The position numbers were made by a program, and so were the translations under genes. A stretch of DNA of 64,000 nucleotides, taken from contig NZ_JAFBCW010000007.1 in NCBI RefSeq assembly GCF_016907915.1, positions 1-64,000 of the forward strand. Reading direction: 5' to 3'. The notes under the pieces were generated by a model that saw only the letters and a program-made list of their open reading frames with translations, was not told where the DNA came from and did no database searches. This stretch comes from Desulforadius tongensis (lineage in GTDB: Bacteria > Bacillota > Desulfotomaculia > Desulfotomaculales > Desulfohalotomaculaceae). Of this stretch, positions 1 to 9,035 are shown piece after piece (the stretch's first letter is position 1; every line of letters starts with the position of its first letter).

Positions 1-431
1 TGAGAATTTGGTTGTCAAGAACATGGTCAAGAACCACCACCTGGCGAAAAGTATTTCCGATGCGGGTTGGGGCGAGTTCCTTGCCATGCTCTGCTGCAAA
101 GCGGAAGAGGCTGGCAGCAGGGTTGTCAAGGTAAACCCTTCCGGTACTTCGCAGGAATGCAGCCAATGCGGGAAAACTGTATCTAAAGACTTATCTGTTA
201 GGATGCACCGGTGCCCTCACTGCGGTCTGGTGCTTGACCGGGACGTAAATGCAGCCCGGAATATACTAAAAAGAGCTTTGGAAGCAGCATAATAGCTTCC
301 CTACCGTGGGAACCACGGAACGTTATGCCTGTGGAGCTAACCCGTCAGGGTTACGATGAAGCAGGAAACCTACGAATTCGTTTCGTCCAGGAAGCCCCTT
401 CCTGAGCGGAGCGAAGGGAGGGGTAGTTCAC
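1..431 (+). mobile_element. Right end of an IS200/IS605-family element (truncated by the window edge)
   Basis: The segment holds the 3' part of a tnpB-like gene followed by about 140 non-coding bases that end in a hairpin. Arms 395-402 (CCCCTTCC) and 416-423 (GGGAGGGG) pair with one G-T wobble and are followed by TAGTTCAC. This is the usual layout of IS200/IS605 right ends, where a subterminal hairpin is recognised by the transposase and the same region encodes the 3' part of the guide (omega) RNA used by TnpB. The boundary at about 431 is inferred from the hairpin; the left end lies outside the window. Confidence 0.75.
2..292 (+). CDS. tnpB: TnpB-like RNA-guided nuclease, C-terminal part (partial)
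   Basis: This is the C-terminal 96 residues of an IS200/IS605 accessory protein, TnpB. The reading frame is open to the left edge, so the true start is outside the window. Visible features are a Glu-Asn-Leu segment at the edge that probably corresponds to the second RuvC catalytic acid, a four-cysteine zinc ribbon (CSQCG about 50 residues in, then CPHCG), and the closing DRDVNAARN motif, which carries the last RuvC aspartate. TnpB proteins are RNA-guided DNA endonucleases that help their transposon persist. Whether the whole gene is intact cannot be judged here. No tnpA is visible. Confidence 0.88.
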   Translation, partial: ENLVVKNMVKNHHLAKSISDAGWGEFLAMLCCKAEEAGSRVVKVNPSGTSQECSQCGKTVSKDLSVRMHRCPHCGLVLDRDVNAARNILKRALEAA

Positions 432-453
432 TACGCTGAGAAGGGGTAAATTA

Positions 454-2199
454 ATGTTTCCGGTGAGTGCAAGTAAAAAAGTACAGCAGGCATGGAAGTT
501 GGCTTTAGGTTTAATAGTGGGCGCGCTGTGCGGTTTGGCGGTGTACGGCTTTATATGGTTGTTGGATTTTTTCACCAGCGTGTTTTTTGATTACGGCAAA
601 AACATTTTCGGTTTTACAGCCGATTATTATGTGGTGATACTGCCTGCCCTGGGTGGGTTAATAGTGGGCCCGCTGGTATACTTTCTGGCCAAGGAGGCCA
701 GGGGGCACGGTGTACCGGAAGTAATGGAAGACGTGGCCTTAAACGGTGGTACTATCCCTGTCAGGGTGGTGGCGGTAAAATCCTTGGCGGCGGCGGTTTG
801 TATTGGTTCCGGCGGTTCCGCCGGCCGGGTGGGACCGATAATTCATATCGGCTCCGGTATCGGCTCGGCAGTGGGACAGTTATTGAAAACATCCCCCCAT
901 GTAATGAGGGATTTGGTGGCCTGTGGTGCTGCCGGGGGGGTGGCGGCAACTTTTAACGCCCCCATCGGCGGGGTGATGTTTGCCCTGGAAGTAATACTGG
1001 GTGAGTTTGCGGCCACCCACCTGATGATGGTGATTATCTCCTCGGTGACCGCCTCGGTGGTCAGCAGGGCCCTGCTCGGTGATTCGCCCTTTATAACTAT
1101 GCCCCAATTCACAATGCATACCCCGGTGGAACTGCTGCTGTACGGGTTTTTAGGTGTTGCCGCCGGTGTGTTTTCTTTCCTGTACATCAAAACCTTTTAC
1201 CGCATAGAAGATCTCTTTAAATCCCTGGATAAAATTCCGGTATATTTTAAACCCGTGATAGGCGGACTGCTGGTGGGGAGCATTGGCCTGTTTTTCCCCC
1301 AGGTCTTTGGCGTTGGCTACAATCATATTGAGGATGCCCTGGCGGGGAATATGACGCTGGGTTTAATGGTTTCTTTACTGCTTTTAAAATTGTTGGCCAC
1401 ATCCATAACCCTGGGTTCCGGGGGGTCCGGCGGGGTATTCGCCCCCTCACTGTACCTGGGTGCCATGCTGGGCGGTATCTTTGGCATCATGTTCAACCAC
1501 TTCTTTCCCAATGTGGCGGTATATCCCATGGCTTACGCGCTGGCGGGAATGGCCGGGGTGCTGGCGGGCAGTTCCTTTGCCCCCATTACCGGCATTATAC
1601 TGCTGTTTGAGATGAGCAACGATTACCGGTTAATACTGCCTTTAATGATTACCTGTGTAATTAGTTATGTAATCAGCAATACCTTTTCCGGTTACAGCAT
1701 ATATACCACCAAACTGCTGCGCAAGGGCTTGGATTTGGAAGAACTGCGCCGGCCGGATGTATTAAAAGACGTGCTGGTATGTGATGTAATGAACACCAAC
1801 CCGGAGTCTTTACTGGCCATACATACAGCCATGAGGGCTCTTAAAGAAGTCAATTACAGCCAGCACCAGGGTTTTCCGGTTTTGGATTTAGATGGTACCG
1901 TAATGGGTGTGATAACCAGGAAAGAATTGCGCTGGGCCGCACTGGAAGGCCAGGAAAAAACACCCATTCACCGGCTGTTGAAAAGGGAACTGGTTTGCGT
2001 GCGGGAGTGTGAACCGCTGAGCAGGGCTGTGTCGCTGATGAGCCGTCACGGGGTGGGAAGACTGCCGGTGGTGGATGAAAATAAACGTTTGCTGGGCATC
2101 ATCAGCCGCAGCGATGTTATTAAAGCATACGGGAAAATGAACCGGCCGGAAACTTACGATGATGAACAGTTTAACAAATTAGATCAATTGGGTATGTAA
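454..2199 (+). CDS. ClC-family chloride channel with C-terminal CBS pair
   Basis: A 581-residue integral membrane protein of the ClC family. Residues 1-430 form the multi-helix pore domain and residues about 440-568 form two CBS domains that probably bind an adenine nucleotide. The anion-selectivity segments are recognisable (GSGGSAG near residue 118 and GSGGSGGVFAPS near residue 321). The position normally held by the gating glutamate in GREGP is valine 126 (GRVGP, codon GTG at 829-831). The internal proton glutamate of E. coli ClC also appears to be valine (V180 after E179). Both losses suggest a passive chloride channel rather than a proton antiporter. AAGGGG at 441-446 precedes ATG 454. 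A hairpin terminator follows directly. Confidence 0.93.
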   Translation: MFPVSASKKVQQAWKLALGLIVGALCGLAVYGFIWLLDFFTSVFFDYGKNIFGFTADYYVVILPALGGLIVGPLVYFLAKEARGHGVPEVMEDVALNGGTIPVRVVAVKSLAAAVCIGSGGSAGRVGPIIHIGSGIGSAVGQLLKTSPHVMRDLVACGAAGGVAATFNAPIGGVMFALEVILGEFAATHLMMVIISSVTASVVSRALLGDSPFITMPQFTMHTPVELLLYGFLGVAAGVFSFLYIKTFYRIEDLFKSLDKIPVYFKPVIGGLLVGSIGLFFPQVFGVGYNHIEDALAGNMTLGLMVSLLLLKLLATSITLGSGGSGGVFAPSLYLGAMLGGIFGIMFNHFFPNVAVYPMAYALAGMAGVLAGSSFAPITGIILLFEMSNDYRLILPLMITCVISYVISNTFSGYSIYTTKLLRKGLDLEELRRPDVLKDVLVCDVMNTNPESLLAIHTAMRALKEVNYSQHQGFPVLDLDGTVMGVITRKELRWAALEGQEKTPIHRLLKRELVCVRECEPLSRAVSLMSRHGVGRLPVVDENKRLLGIISRSDVIKAYGKMNRPETYDDEQFNKLDQLGM

Positions 2200-2225
2200 C
2201 CAGGGTTAAAACACCCTGGTTTTTT
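2199..2225 (+). terminator. Intrinsic terminator after the ClC gene
   Basis: Eight-bp stem ACCAGGGT / ACCCTGGT (2199-2206 and 2213-2220) with a 7-nt loop and a run of six T. It begins inside the stop codon of the channel gene. Confidence 0.9.
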
Positions 2226-2262
2226 GCATTATAAGCATAAACCCGTTGAGGAGATGTTGTTA

Positions 2263-3231
2263 ATGACCGGCGCAAAACTGCCTTTATTAAAACCGATGCT
2301 GGCCGTAACCGCCGCACCCTTTGATCATTGGGAATATATTTTTGAAATCAAATGGGACGGCTACCGGTGCCTGGCATACCTGGATGGCAATACCGAACTG
2401 CGCTCCCGCAATTTAATCAATTTGAGCCCCGGTTTTCCCGAACTGTTGAACCTGCACCGGCAGGCTGCTTCGCTACCTGCCGTATTGGACGGGGAAATAG
2501 TAATTTTAAACAACGGGCTGCCCTCCTTCAGTGCCCTGCAGGAAAGGGGAAGATTAGCAGACCCGGGCAGAATAAAACGGGCAGCGGCAAAAATGCCGGC
2601 GGTTTATGTGGTTTTTGATGTTTTATATGCCGGCGGAAAACCGGTGCTGAAGGAACCGCTGGCCCGGAGAAAAGAAATTTTATCCGCTGTAGTGCCCGGC
2701 GGAAAAAACATTATCATTTCCGACTACGTCAGGGAAGAAGGGCGAGCGTTTTTTCAAGCCTGTGCCGGGCGGGGGCTGGAAGGAGTGGTGGCCAAGCGAT
2801 TGAACAGCCCCTATCTGCCGGGTAAACGCTCTGCCCACTGGAAAAAGATACGCCGCACCAGGTCGGCGGAACTGGTGATATGCGGCTATGAACCGGGCCG
2901 GGGCGGTGCATTGGGTTCGCTGATACTGGGGGGATACAAAGACGGGGAGCTGGTATACCAGGGGAAGGTGGGCACCGGCTTCACCCGGCGGGAACAGCAG
3001 GAATTAATAAGCATGTTAAACAAACTGGTGGTAAAAAAACCGCCTCTAAAGGTGCCTAAATCCGAGCAAAGGCATCCTGTATGGGTAAAGCCGCAGCTGG
3101 TATGTGAGGTGCATTATACCGAAATCACACCGGAGGGCCGCCTGCGTCACCCCAGTTACAAGGGGCTGCGCCGGGACAAAGAAGCTGCCCAATGCAGTGC
3201 CGCTGACGGGGGTGATTTTAATGCCCGCTAA
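2263..3231 (+). CDS. ligD: ATP-dependent DNA ligase, LigD ligase domain as a separate protein
   Basis: A 322-residue ATP-dependent DNA ligase of the bacterial NHEJ type. It seals double-strand breaks through a lysyl-AMP intermediate. The nucleotidyltransferase signature KWDG carries the adenylated lysine at residue 30. Further ligase motifs are LDGEIV, EGVVAKR and WKKIRR, followed by a C-terminal OB-fold. ATG 2263 is chosen because GAGGAG at 2248-2253 lies nine bases upstream; in-frame ATG 2254 and TTG 2224 are less well placed, and 2224 sits in the terminator. It overlaps the next gene, the matching polymerase, by 11 bp. No Ku gene is in the window. Confidence 0.93.
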   Translation: MTGAKLPLLKPMLAVTAAPFDHWEYIFEIKWDGYRCLAYLDGNTELRSRNLINLSPGFPELLNLHRQAASLPAVLDGEIVILNNGLPSFSALQERGRLADPGRIKRAAAKMPAVYVVFDVLYAGGKPVLKEPLARRKEILSAVVPGGKNIIISDYVREEGRAFFQACAGRGLEGVVAKRLNSPYLPGKRSAHWKKIRRTRSAELVICGYEPGRGGALGSLILGGYKDGELVYQGKVGTGFTRREQQELISMLNKLVVKKPPLKVPKSEQRHPVWVKPQLVCEVHYTEITPEGRLRHPSYKGLRRDKEAAQCSAADGGDFNAR

Positions 3232-4129
3232 AAGCAAAGAAATTATAGTTAATATTGAAGATAAAAAGCTAAAACTTACCAGCTTAGATAAAATCATGTT
3301 TCCAAATCACATCACCAAGGGGGAGGTAATTAAATATTACTACGATATGGCAGAGGTATTACTTCCCCATATCCGGCAGAGGCCGCTGGTGATGAAGCGT
3401 TACCCGGAGGGTATCTATGGGGATTACTTCTATCAAAAAGAATGCCCCGCGCATGCCCCGGAATGGGTGCGGACCTTTGCCATCTCCCACGGGGGTAAAA
3501 AGGTAAACTACGTTGTTTGCGACAACCTGCCCACATTAATTTGGCTGGTCAACCTGGGCTGCCTGGAAATACACGCCTGGACATCCCGGGTAAGCAGTAT
3601 AGAATGTCCGGATACAGCGGTGATGGACCTGGACCCAGCCCCGGGAACCGAATTTGCCGATGTATTAAAAGCGGCCATTTTGGTAAAACAAGCCTTAAAA
3701 GAGTTCGGTTTAAAGAGCTATCCCAAAACCTCCGGTTCCCGGGGCATACATTTGTTTGTACCTATAGCACCTAAACATTCCTTTGCAGATGTTACCAAAG
3801 CTATGAAATATATAGCGGAAATTATAGAAAAAATTTACCCCGCTAAATGCACCACCGAAAGGGCGGTGGAAAAGCGGGGTTCCAAAATATACCTGGATTA
3901 CCTGCAGAACGCCAGGGGCAGAACAATGGCCTGGCAGTACAGCTTGCGCCCCAAACCGGGTGCCCCGGTGTCTGCCCCGTTGATATGGGAAGAAGTTGAA
4001 AGGGGAAACATAGACCCGGGAAATTTTAATATCCGAACCATTTTCCAGCGGCTGCAGTTATATGGGGACCTGTATGCCCAAATATTCAATACCGGGCAAA
4101 ATTTAGATAATATTTTAAAATTGGTATAG
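3221..4129 (+). CDS. LigD polymerase domain protein (archaeo-eukaryotic primase family)
   Basis: A 302-residue polymerase/primase of the LigD PolDom family. In NHEJ it fills in gaps and adds nucleotides, often ribonucleotides, at broken ends before ligation. The metal-binding MDLDP motif gives D136 and D138, and the SGSRGIHLFVP segment near residue 175 holds the nucleotide-binding His. ATG 3221 follows GGGGG at about 3208 and overlaps the end of the ligase gene by 11 bp, so the two are translationally coupled. Together they equal a LigD lacking the phosphoesterase domain. The split arrangement is common in Firmicutes with spore-stage NHEJ. Confidence 0.93.
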   Translation: MPAKSKEIIVNIEDKKLKLTSLDKIMFPNHITKGEVIKYYYDMAEVLLPHIRQRPLVMKRYPEGIYGDYFYQKECPAHAPEWVRTFAISHGGKKVNYVVCDNLPTLIWLVNLGCLEIHAWTSRVSSIECPDTAVMDLDPAPGTEFADVLKAAILVKQALKEFGLKSYPKTSGSRGIHLFVPIAPKHSFADVTKAMKYIAEIIEKIYPAKCTTERAVEKRGSKIYLDYLQNARGRTMAWQYSLRPKPGAPVSAPLIWEEVERGNIDPGNFNIRTIFQRLQLYGDLYAQIFNTGQNLDNILKLV

Positions 4130-4186
4130 ACAACCAAAGAATATAACATGTAGAATGAAGAATGCAAATGCTGCCGGGTTCAGCAG

Positions 4187-4209
4187 GATAACATTTTTCA
4201 GGATAGATG
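4187..4209 (+). repeat. Short dispersed intergenic motif, copy A
   Basis: GATAACATTTTTCAGGATAG, matching copies at 22383-22405 and 56118-56138 and the tail of the 88-nt repeats at 29620 and 42381. It lies in the 193-bp gap between the polymerase gene and dprA, a gap with no other gene. Confidence 0.45.
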
Positions 4210-4322
4210 GACGACAAGTTTCGCTAAAAATAACTTTGGCTGCCGGCAGGAAAAACCTGTTGTTTCCAGAAATGCCTAATGCAATTGCCTTTTTTAGTTC
4301 TGTATCTGTGGGGTGATGGCTT

Positions 4323-5426
4323 TTGGACCGCAGGTTTTACTGGCTGGGATGGCAGCTGCTGCTGCCCGGTGTTGGTAAGCGGGTTTGGCAGATTATTAAT
4401 TACTTTGGCGGCCCCCAAAATGCCTGGCAGGCCGGCGAGGCTGAACTGCTGGAAGTTCCCGGTATTACCCCGGTGATGGCCGGGGGCCTGGTGTGGAGAC
4501 GTTCCAAAATAAACTTTGAACAAGAATTGGAACAGCTTCACAAACAGCGGATAAATTTTATAACCTATGAGGATGAGAATTACCCCCAGCTTTTAAAAGA
4601 AATTTTTGACCCGCCGCCGGTTTTATTTGTGCGGGGCAGCCTGGATAAATTAGATTATAGTGTGGCTTTGGTGGGTACCCGGAGGGCCACCGCCTATGGA
4701 CGGACCGCGGCCCAGCGGTTGGCGGCGGAACTGGCGGAATACAATGTTGCCGTGGTCAGCGGCATGGCCAGGGGCATAGACAGTGCGGCCCACCGGGGCG
4801 CCCTAAGTGCCGGGGGGGTTACCGTGGCTGTTTTGGGATGCGGCCTGGATGTGGTGTACCCGCCGGAAAACGGCAGGCTGATGGATGAAATCATACAAAA
4901 TGGTGCAGTGATTAGCGAATTTCCCCTGGGTTCTCCCCCGGAAGCATGGCATTTTCCATCCCGCAACCGGATTATCAGCGGCCTGTCAAAGGTGGTTGTG
5001 GTGGTAGAGGCAGCTGAAAAAAGCGGCGCGCTGATTACCGCAGACCTGGCACTGGAACAGGGGCGGGAGGTTATGGCGGTACCCGGCAGTATATACAGCA
5101 AAATGAGTAAAGGACCGCTGGGACTGTTAAAGCAGGGGGCGAGGCCGGTTACCGGGGCGGCGGACATTTTGAATGAACTGGGTTTAGAAGAGCTGTTTAA
5201 CGATGTCCAAGACCGGGGCCGGCATAAATTTAAATTGAGCCCTGCGGAGCAAAAAGTGTATGAAATGTTAAGGGGAGACCCGCTGCATTTGGAAGAACTG
5301 ATTCAAAGGTTGAACTTCCCTTCCCAGGAAATAATGGCCGCGTTGATGTTTTTGGAAGTAAAGGGCTTAATTAAAAAAATGCCCGGTAGAATGTATGCGG
5401 CGGTTGATTCCGGGCAACAGTTCTAA
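4323..5426 (+). CDS. dprA: DNA processing protein DprA
   Basis: DprA (Smf) is a Rossmann-fold protein that binds incoming single-stranded DNA during natural transformation and loads RecA. The 367-residue protein has an N-terminal helix-hairpin-helix region (about 10-60), the Rossmann core starting at VGTRRATAYG near residue 118, the segments GMARGID and SEFPLG, and a C-terminal winged-helix domain (about 295-360). The start is TTG 4323, preceded by GGGGTGATGG at 4310-4319. It lies directly before topA as in Bacillus, about 100 bp apart. Presence of dprA alone does not show that the organism is transformable. Confidence 0.95.
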   Translation: MDRRFYWLGWQLLLPGVGKRVWQIINYFGGPQNAWQAGEAELLEVPGITPVMAGGLVWRRSKINFEQELEQLHKQRINFITYEDENYPQLLKEIFDPPPVLFVRGSLDKLDYSVALVGTRRATAYGRTAAQRLAAELAEYNVAVVSGMARGIDSAAHRGALSAGGVTVAVLGCGLDVVYPPENGRLMDEIIQNGAVISEFPLGSPPEAWHFPSRNRIISGLSKVVVVVEAAEKSGALITADLALEQGREVMAVPGSIYSKMSKGPLGLLKQGARPVTGAADILNELGLEELFNDVQDRGRHKFKLSPAEQKVYEMLRGDPLHLEELIQRLNFPSQEIMAALMFLEVKGLIKKMPGRMYAAVDSGQQF

Positions 5427-5531
5427 ATATATAAACATTACGGTAGATTTAAAAATAAGATTTAAAATAACGGTGAGAGCCGACGGCTCTGGAATGCACC
5501 GAACTTGTCTTGTATAGGGGTGTATTATCAA

Positions 5532-7712
5532 TTGGCAAAAACCATAGTTATCGTTGAATCTCCTGCTAAAGCTAAAAGTATTGGTAAATTTTTAGGCAGG
5601 AATTACAAGGTTAAGGCTTCAATGGGGCACGTGCGTGATTTGCCCAAAAGCCAGTTTGGCGTGGATGTGGAAAATAATTTTACTCCCAAATATATCACCA
5701 TCCGCGGCAAAGGTGACGTGATTAAAGAATTAAAAGCGGCGGTTAAAAAAGCGGACCGTGTGCTGCTGGCTGCCGACCCCGACCGGGAGGGTGAGGCCAT
5801 TGCCTGGCATCTGCAAAAGGTGCTGGGAATCAGCGAAGATATGCCCTGCCGGATTGAATTTAATGAGATTACCAAAAGCGCCATTCAAAATGCGGTAAAA
5901 AAGCCGCGAATCATTAATAAAAATTTAATCAACGCCCAGCAGGCCAGACGGATTTTAGACCGCCTGGTGGGTTACAACCTCAGTCCCCTGCTGTGGCGGA
6001 AGGTTAAAAAGGGTTTATCTGCCGGCAGAGTACAATCGGTGGCGGTGCGTATGATTGTAGACCGGGAAGAAGAAATAAATGCCTTTGTGCCGGAAGAGTA
6101 CTGGTCGCTGACGGCGAAGTTCTCCAAACCGGGGCAGGGCAGTTTTGAAGCCAAATTAAACAAATATAAAAACCAAAAGATTGAAATTAAAAGCAGAGAA
6201 CAAATGGAGCAGGTGCTGGAGGATTTAAAGGGCAAAGAACCGGTAGTGGAAAAGATTACCCGGAAGGAAAAACAGCGTCGACCCGCTCCGCCCTTTACCA
6301 CCAGTTCACTGCAGCAGGAAGCGTACCGCAAGCTCAACTTTACCGCCCGCAAAACCATGGTGGTGGCCCAGCAGCTTTACGAGGGGCTGGAAATTGGTGA
6401 AGAAGGGCTTACCGGTCTGATAACTTATATTCGTACCGATTCCAAGCGGGTGTCTGAAACGGCCAAGGAAGATGCTAAACGGTTAATACTGGAGCGTTTT
6501 GGCCCCGCCTACGTTCCAAAGAAAGTAAAGCAGGTCAAAGAAAAAAAGGAAGGCAGGGTACAGGATGCTCACGAAGCTATCAGGCCTTCATATGTGCATT
6601 TAGATCCGCTGTCTATAAAAGAATATCTGACCAGAGATCAGTACAGGTTGTATAAACTGATTTGGTCCCGTTTTGTGGCCAGTCAAATGGCGCCGGCGGT
6701 AATGGATACCACCGCTTTGGATATTAAAGCCGGTGCGTACAGCTTCCGGGCCAGCGGCTCGGTGATTAAATTTCCCGGTTTTATGCAGGTATACACCGAA
6801 GATGGTGATGAAAAGAAGAATGAGGGGGAAGGCCTGCTGCCGGAATTAAGTGAAGGTGACAGGTTAGAGATCAAAAAGCTTGATCCTAAGCAGCACTTTA
6901 CCCAGCCGCCGCCGCGCTATACTGATGCATCACTGGTTAAAGCGCTGGAAGAGCAGGGAATCGGCCGTCCCAGCACTTATGCTCCCATTGTGGAAACAAT
7001 TCAAAAGCGCGGGTATGTGGTGCGTGAAAACAAACAATTTTATCCCACAGAATTAGGTACAATAGTGGTTGAATTGTTAAAGGAGTACTTTCCCGATATT
7101 ATTAACGTGGAATTTACCGCTGAAATGGAAGAAAATCTGGATAAAATTGAAGAAGGAGATTTAGACTGGGTTAAAGTATTAAGGGAATTTTACAATCCTT
7201 TTGTCAAAACGCTGGAAAAGGCGGAAGCGGCCATAGGTAAGGTAGAAATAGAAGATGAAGTAACCAGCGAGGTTTGCGAGCAGTGCGGACGCAATATGGT
7301 TATAAAATTCGGCCGGTACGGGAAATTTTTAGCCTGTCCCGGTTTTCCGGAATGCCGTTTTACCAAGCCGCTGTTGGAACCCACCGGGGTAAAATGTCCC
7401 CGGTGTGATGGCGACATAGTGCTGCGCCGCAGTAAAAAGGGACGCAAGTTTTACGGGTGCAGCAACTATCCCCAGTGTGAGTTTATGAGCTGGGATCAAC
7501 CGGTGAAAGAGAAATGCCCCCGGTGCGGGGGGCTGATGGTAAAAAAGAATACCCGGGGCAAAGAGCCTTACCTTAAATGTATTAATGACCAGTGTGCCTA
7601 TAAAATTAAAGCCCGGGTGGAAGATGCCGGCACCGGTAACCGGCATGATAAATCAGAACTAAAACCGGCTGGGATAAATGCATCAACAGAATTTTCGGCA
7701 CAGGAGTTGTAA
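5532..7712 (+). CDS. topA: DNA topoisomerase I
   Basis: Type IA topoisomerase of 726 residues that relaxes negative supercoils. The Toprim domain begins at VESPAKAKSIG and holds the ADPDREGEA metal motif. The catalytic tyrosine is Y299 in GLITYIRTDS. Three C-terminal zinc ribbons with CxxC pairs (about residues 580-700) bind DNA and RNA polymerase. The start is TTG 5532 (protein begins MAKTIVIVESP), with AGGGGTG at 5516-5522 ten bases upstream. The gap before it (5427-5531) contains a small hairpin (AGAGCC / GGCTCT) within a CGGT / ACCG outer pair, and no convincing promoter. It probably starts the topA-trmFO-xerC operon. Confidence 0.97.
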   Translation: MAKTIVIVESPAKAKSIGKFLGRNYKVKASMGHVRDLPKSQFGVDVENNFTPKYITIRGKGDVIKELKAAVKKADRVLLAADPDREGEAIAWHLQKVLGISEDMPCRIEFNEITKSAIQNAVKKPRIINKNLINAQQARRILDRLVGYNLSPLLWRKVKKGLSAGRVQSVAVRMIVDREEEINAFVPEEYWSLTAKFSKPGQGSFEAKLNKYKNQKIEIKSREQMEQVLEDLKGKEPVVEKITRKEKQRRPAPPFTTSSLQQEAYRKLNFTARKTMVVAQQLYEGLEIGEEGLTGLITYIRTDSKRVSETAKEDAKRLILERFGPAYVPKKVKQVKEKKEGRVQDAHEAIRPSYVHLDPLSIKEYLTRDQYRLYKLIWSRFVASQMAPAVMDTTALDIKAGAYSFRASGSVIKFPGFMQVYTEDGDEKKNEGEGLLPELSEGDRLEIKKLDPKQHFTQPPPRYTDASLVKALEEQGIGRPSTYAPIVETIQKRGYVVRENKQFYPTELGTIVVELLKEYFPDIINVEFTAEMEENLDKIEEGDLDWVKVLREFYNPFVKTLEKAEAAIGKVEIEDEVTSEVCEQCGRNMVIKFGRYGKFLACPGFPECRFTKPLLEPTGVKCPRCDGDIVLRRSKKGRKFYGCSNYPQCEFMSWDQPVKEKCPRCGGLMVKKNTRGKEPYLKCINDQCAYKIKARVEDAGTGNRHDKSELKPAGINASTEFSAQEL

Positions 7713-7718
7713 TAGCAG

Positions 7719-9035
7719 ATGGAAAATAAACCAGTTACAGTTATAGGTGCCGGGCTGGCCGGGTCAGAGGCTGCATGGCAGCTGGCCCGGCGCGGCATTC
7801 CGGTGCGTTTGTATGAAATGCGCCCGGGAAAAAAATCCCCGGCCCATCATACTGCCAATTTTGCCGAACTGGTTTGCAGCAACTCGCTGCGGGCCAGTGC
7901 CTTAACCAATGCGGTGGGCTTGTTAAAAGAAGAAATGCGCCGCTTGGATTCATTAATAATGAGCAGTGCAGACAGCAGCCGGGTGCCGGCAGGCGGGGCG
8001 CTGGCGGTGGATAGAGAGGGCTTTTCCCGCCGTGTTACATCGGCTTTGGAAGAGCATCCCCTGGTGGAGGTGATTCGGCAGGAGGTATCACAGATACCCC
8101 GGGAAGGCATTACCATTATAGCCACAGGGCCGCTGACCTCTGACAGCCTGGCCGAAGATATCAAGGGCTTAACCGGCAGTGACTACCTGTATTTTTATGA
8201 TGCAGCAGCTCCCATTGTAACGTTGGAATCATTAAATACCAGTGTGATTTTTCGCTCCTCACGGTACGGAAAGGGTGAAGCGGCATATTTAAACTGCCCC
8301 ATGTCCGAAGAGGAGTATAACGTTTTTTATGAGGCTTTAATCAATGCCGAAAGAGCTCCGTTAAAGGAATTTGAAAAAGAAGTGCATTTTGAAGGCTGCA
8401 TGCCGGTGGAAGCTCTGGCTGCCAGGGGTAGGGAAACCCTGCTCTACGGCCCGCTTAAGCCGGTGGGGTTGACTGACCCGCGCACCGGCAAACGTCCTTT
8501 TGCGGTGGTACAGCTGCGGCAGGACAATGCGGAGGGCACATTATATAATATGGTAGGATTCCAGACCAACCTTAAGTGGGGAGAGCAGAAAAGGGTATTC
8601 AGGTTGATACCGGGAATGGAAGAAGCAGAAATTGTACGTTACGGTGTAATGCATAGAAATACCTACATTAATTCTCCGGTACTGCTTAATCCCACCCTGC
8701 AGTTTAAGAAAAGGCCGCACCTGTTTTTTGCCGGTCAAATAACCGGGGTAGAGGGGTATGTGGAATCCGCTGCCGCCGGCCTGGTGGCAGGTATTAATGC
8801 CGCCCGGTTGGTGTTAAACAAACAGCTGCTGGTGTTTCCTAAAGATACCGCCCACGGCGCGCTGCTGCACTACATTACCACTGCTGACCCGAAAAAATTT
8901 CAACCGATGAACATTACCTTTGGATTGCTGCCGCCGCTGGAAAAGAAAATAAAAAATAAGAAACTGCGCAATGAAACCCTTGCCCGGCGGGCCTTGGACA
9001 GTTTATCCAATTATATTAAGGATGCTGAAGTGTAG
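7719..9035 (+). CDS. trmFO: tRNA (uracil-5-)-methyltransferase TrmFO
   Basis: FAD- and folate-dependent enzyme that makes ribothymidine at position 54 of tRNA, using methylene-tetrahydrofolate as the carbon donor. The 438-residue protein starts with the FAD-binding [10 protein letters not shown] motif (residues 10-19), continues with YEMRP, and holds the CSNSLR segment typical of the family. ATG 7719 lies six bp after topA, with GGAG at about 7702. It overlaps xerC by one base (TAGTG). The topA-gid-codV order is the Bacillus order. Confidence 0.97.
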   Translation: MENKPVTVIGAGLAGSEAAWQLARRGIPVRLYEMRPGKKSPAHHTANFAELVCSNSLRASALTNAVGLLKEEMRRLDSLIMSSADSSRVPAGGALAVDREGFSRRVTSALEEHPLVEVIRQEVSQIPREGITIIATGPLTSDSLAEDIKGLTGSDYLYFYDAAAPIVTLESLNTSVIFRSSRYGKGEAAYLNCPMSEEEYNVFYEALINAERAPLKEFEKEVHFEGCMPVEALAARGRETLLYGPLKPVGLTDPRTGKRPFAVVQLRQDNAEGTLYNMVGFQTNLKWGEQKRVFRLIPGMEEAEIVRYGVMHRNTYINSPVLLNPTLQFKKRPHLFFAGQITGVEGYVESAAAGLVAGINAARLVLNKQLLVFPKDTAHGALLHYITTADPKKFQPMNITFGLLPPLEKKIKNKKLRNETLARRALDSLSNYIKDAEV

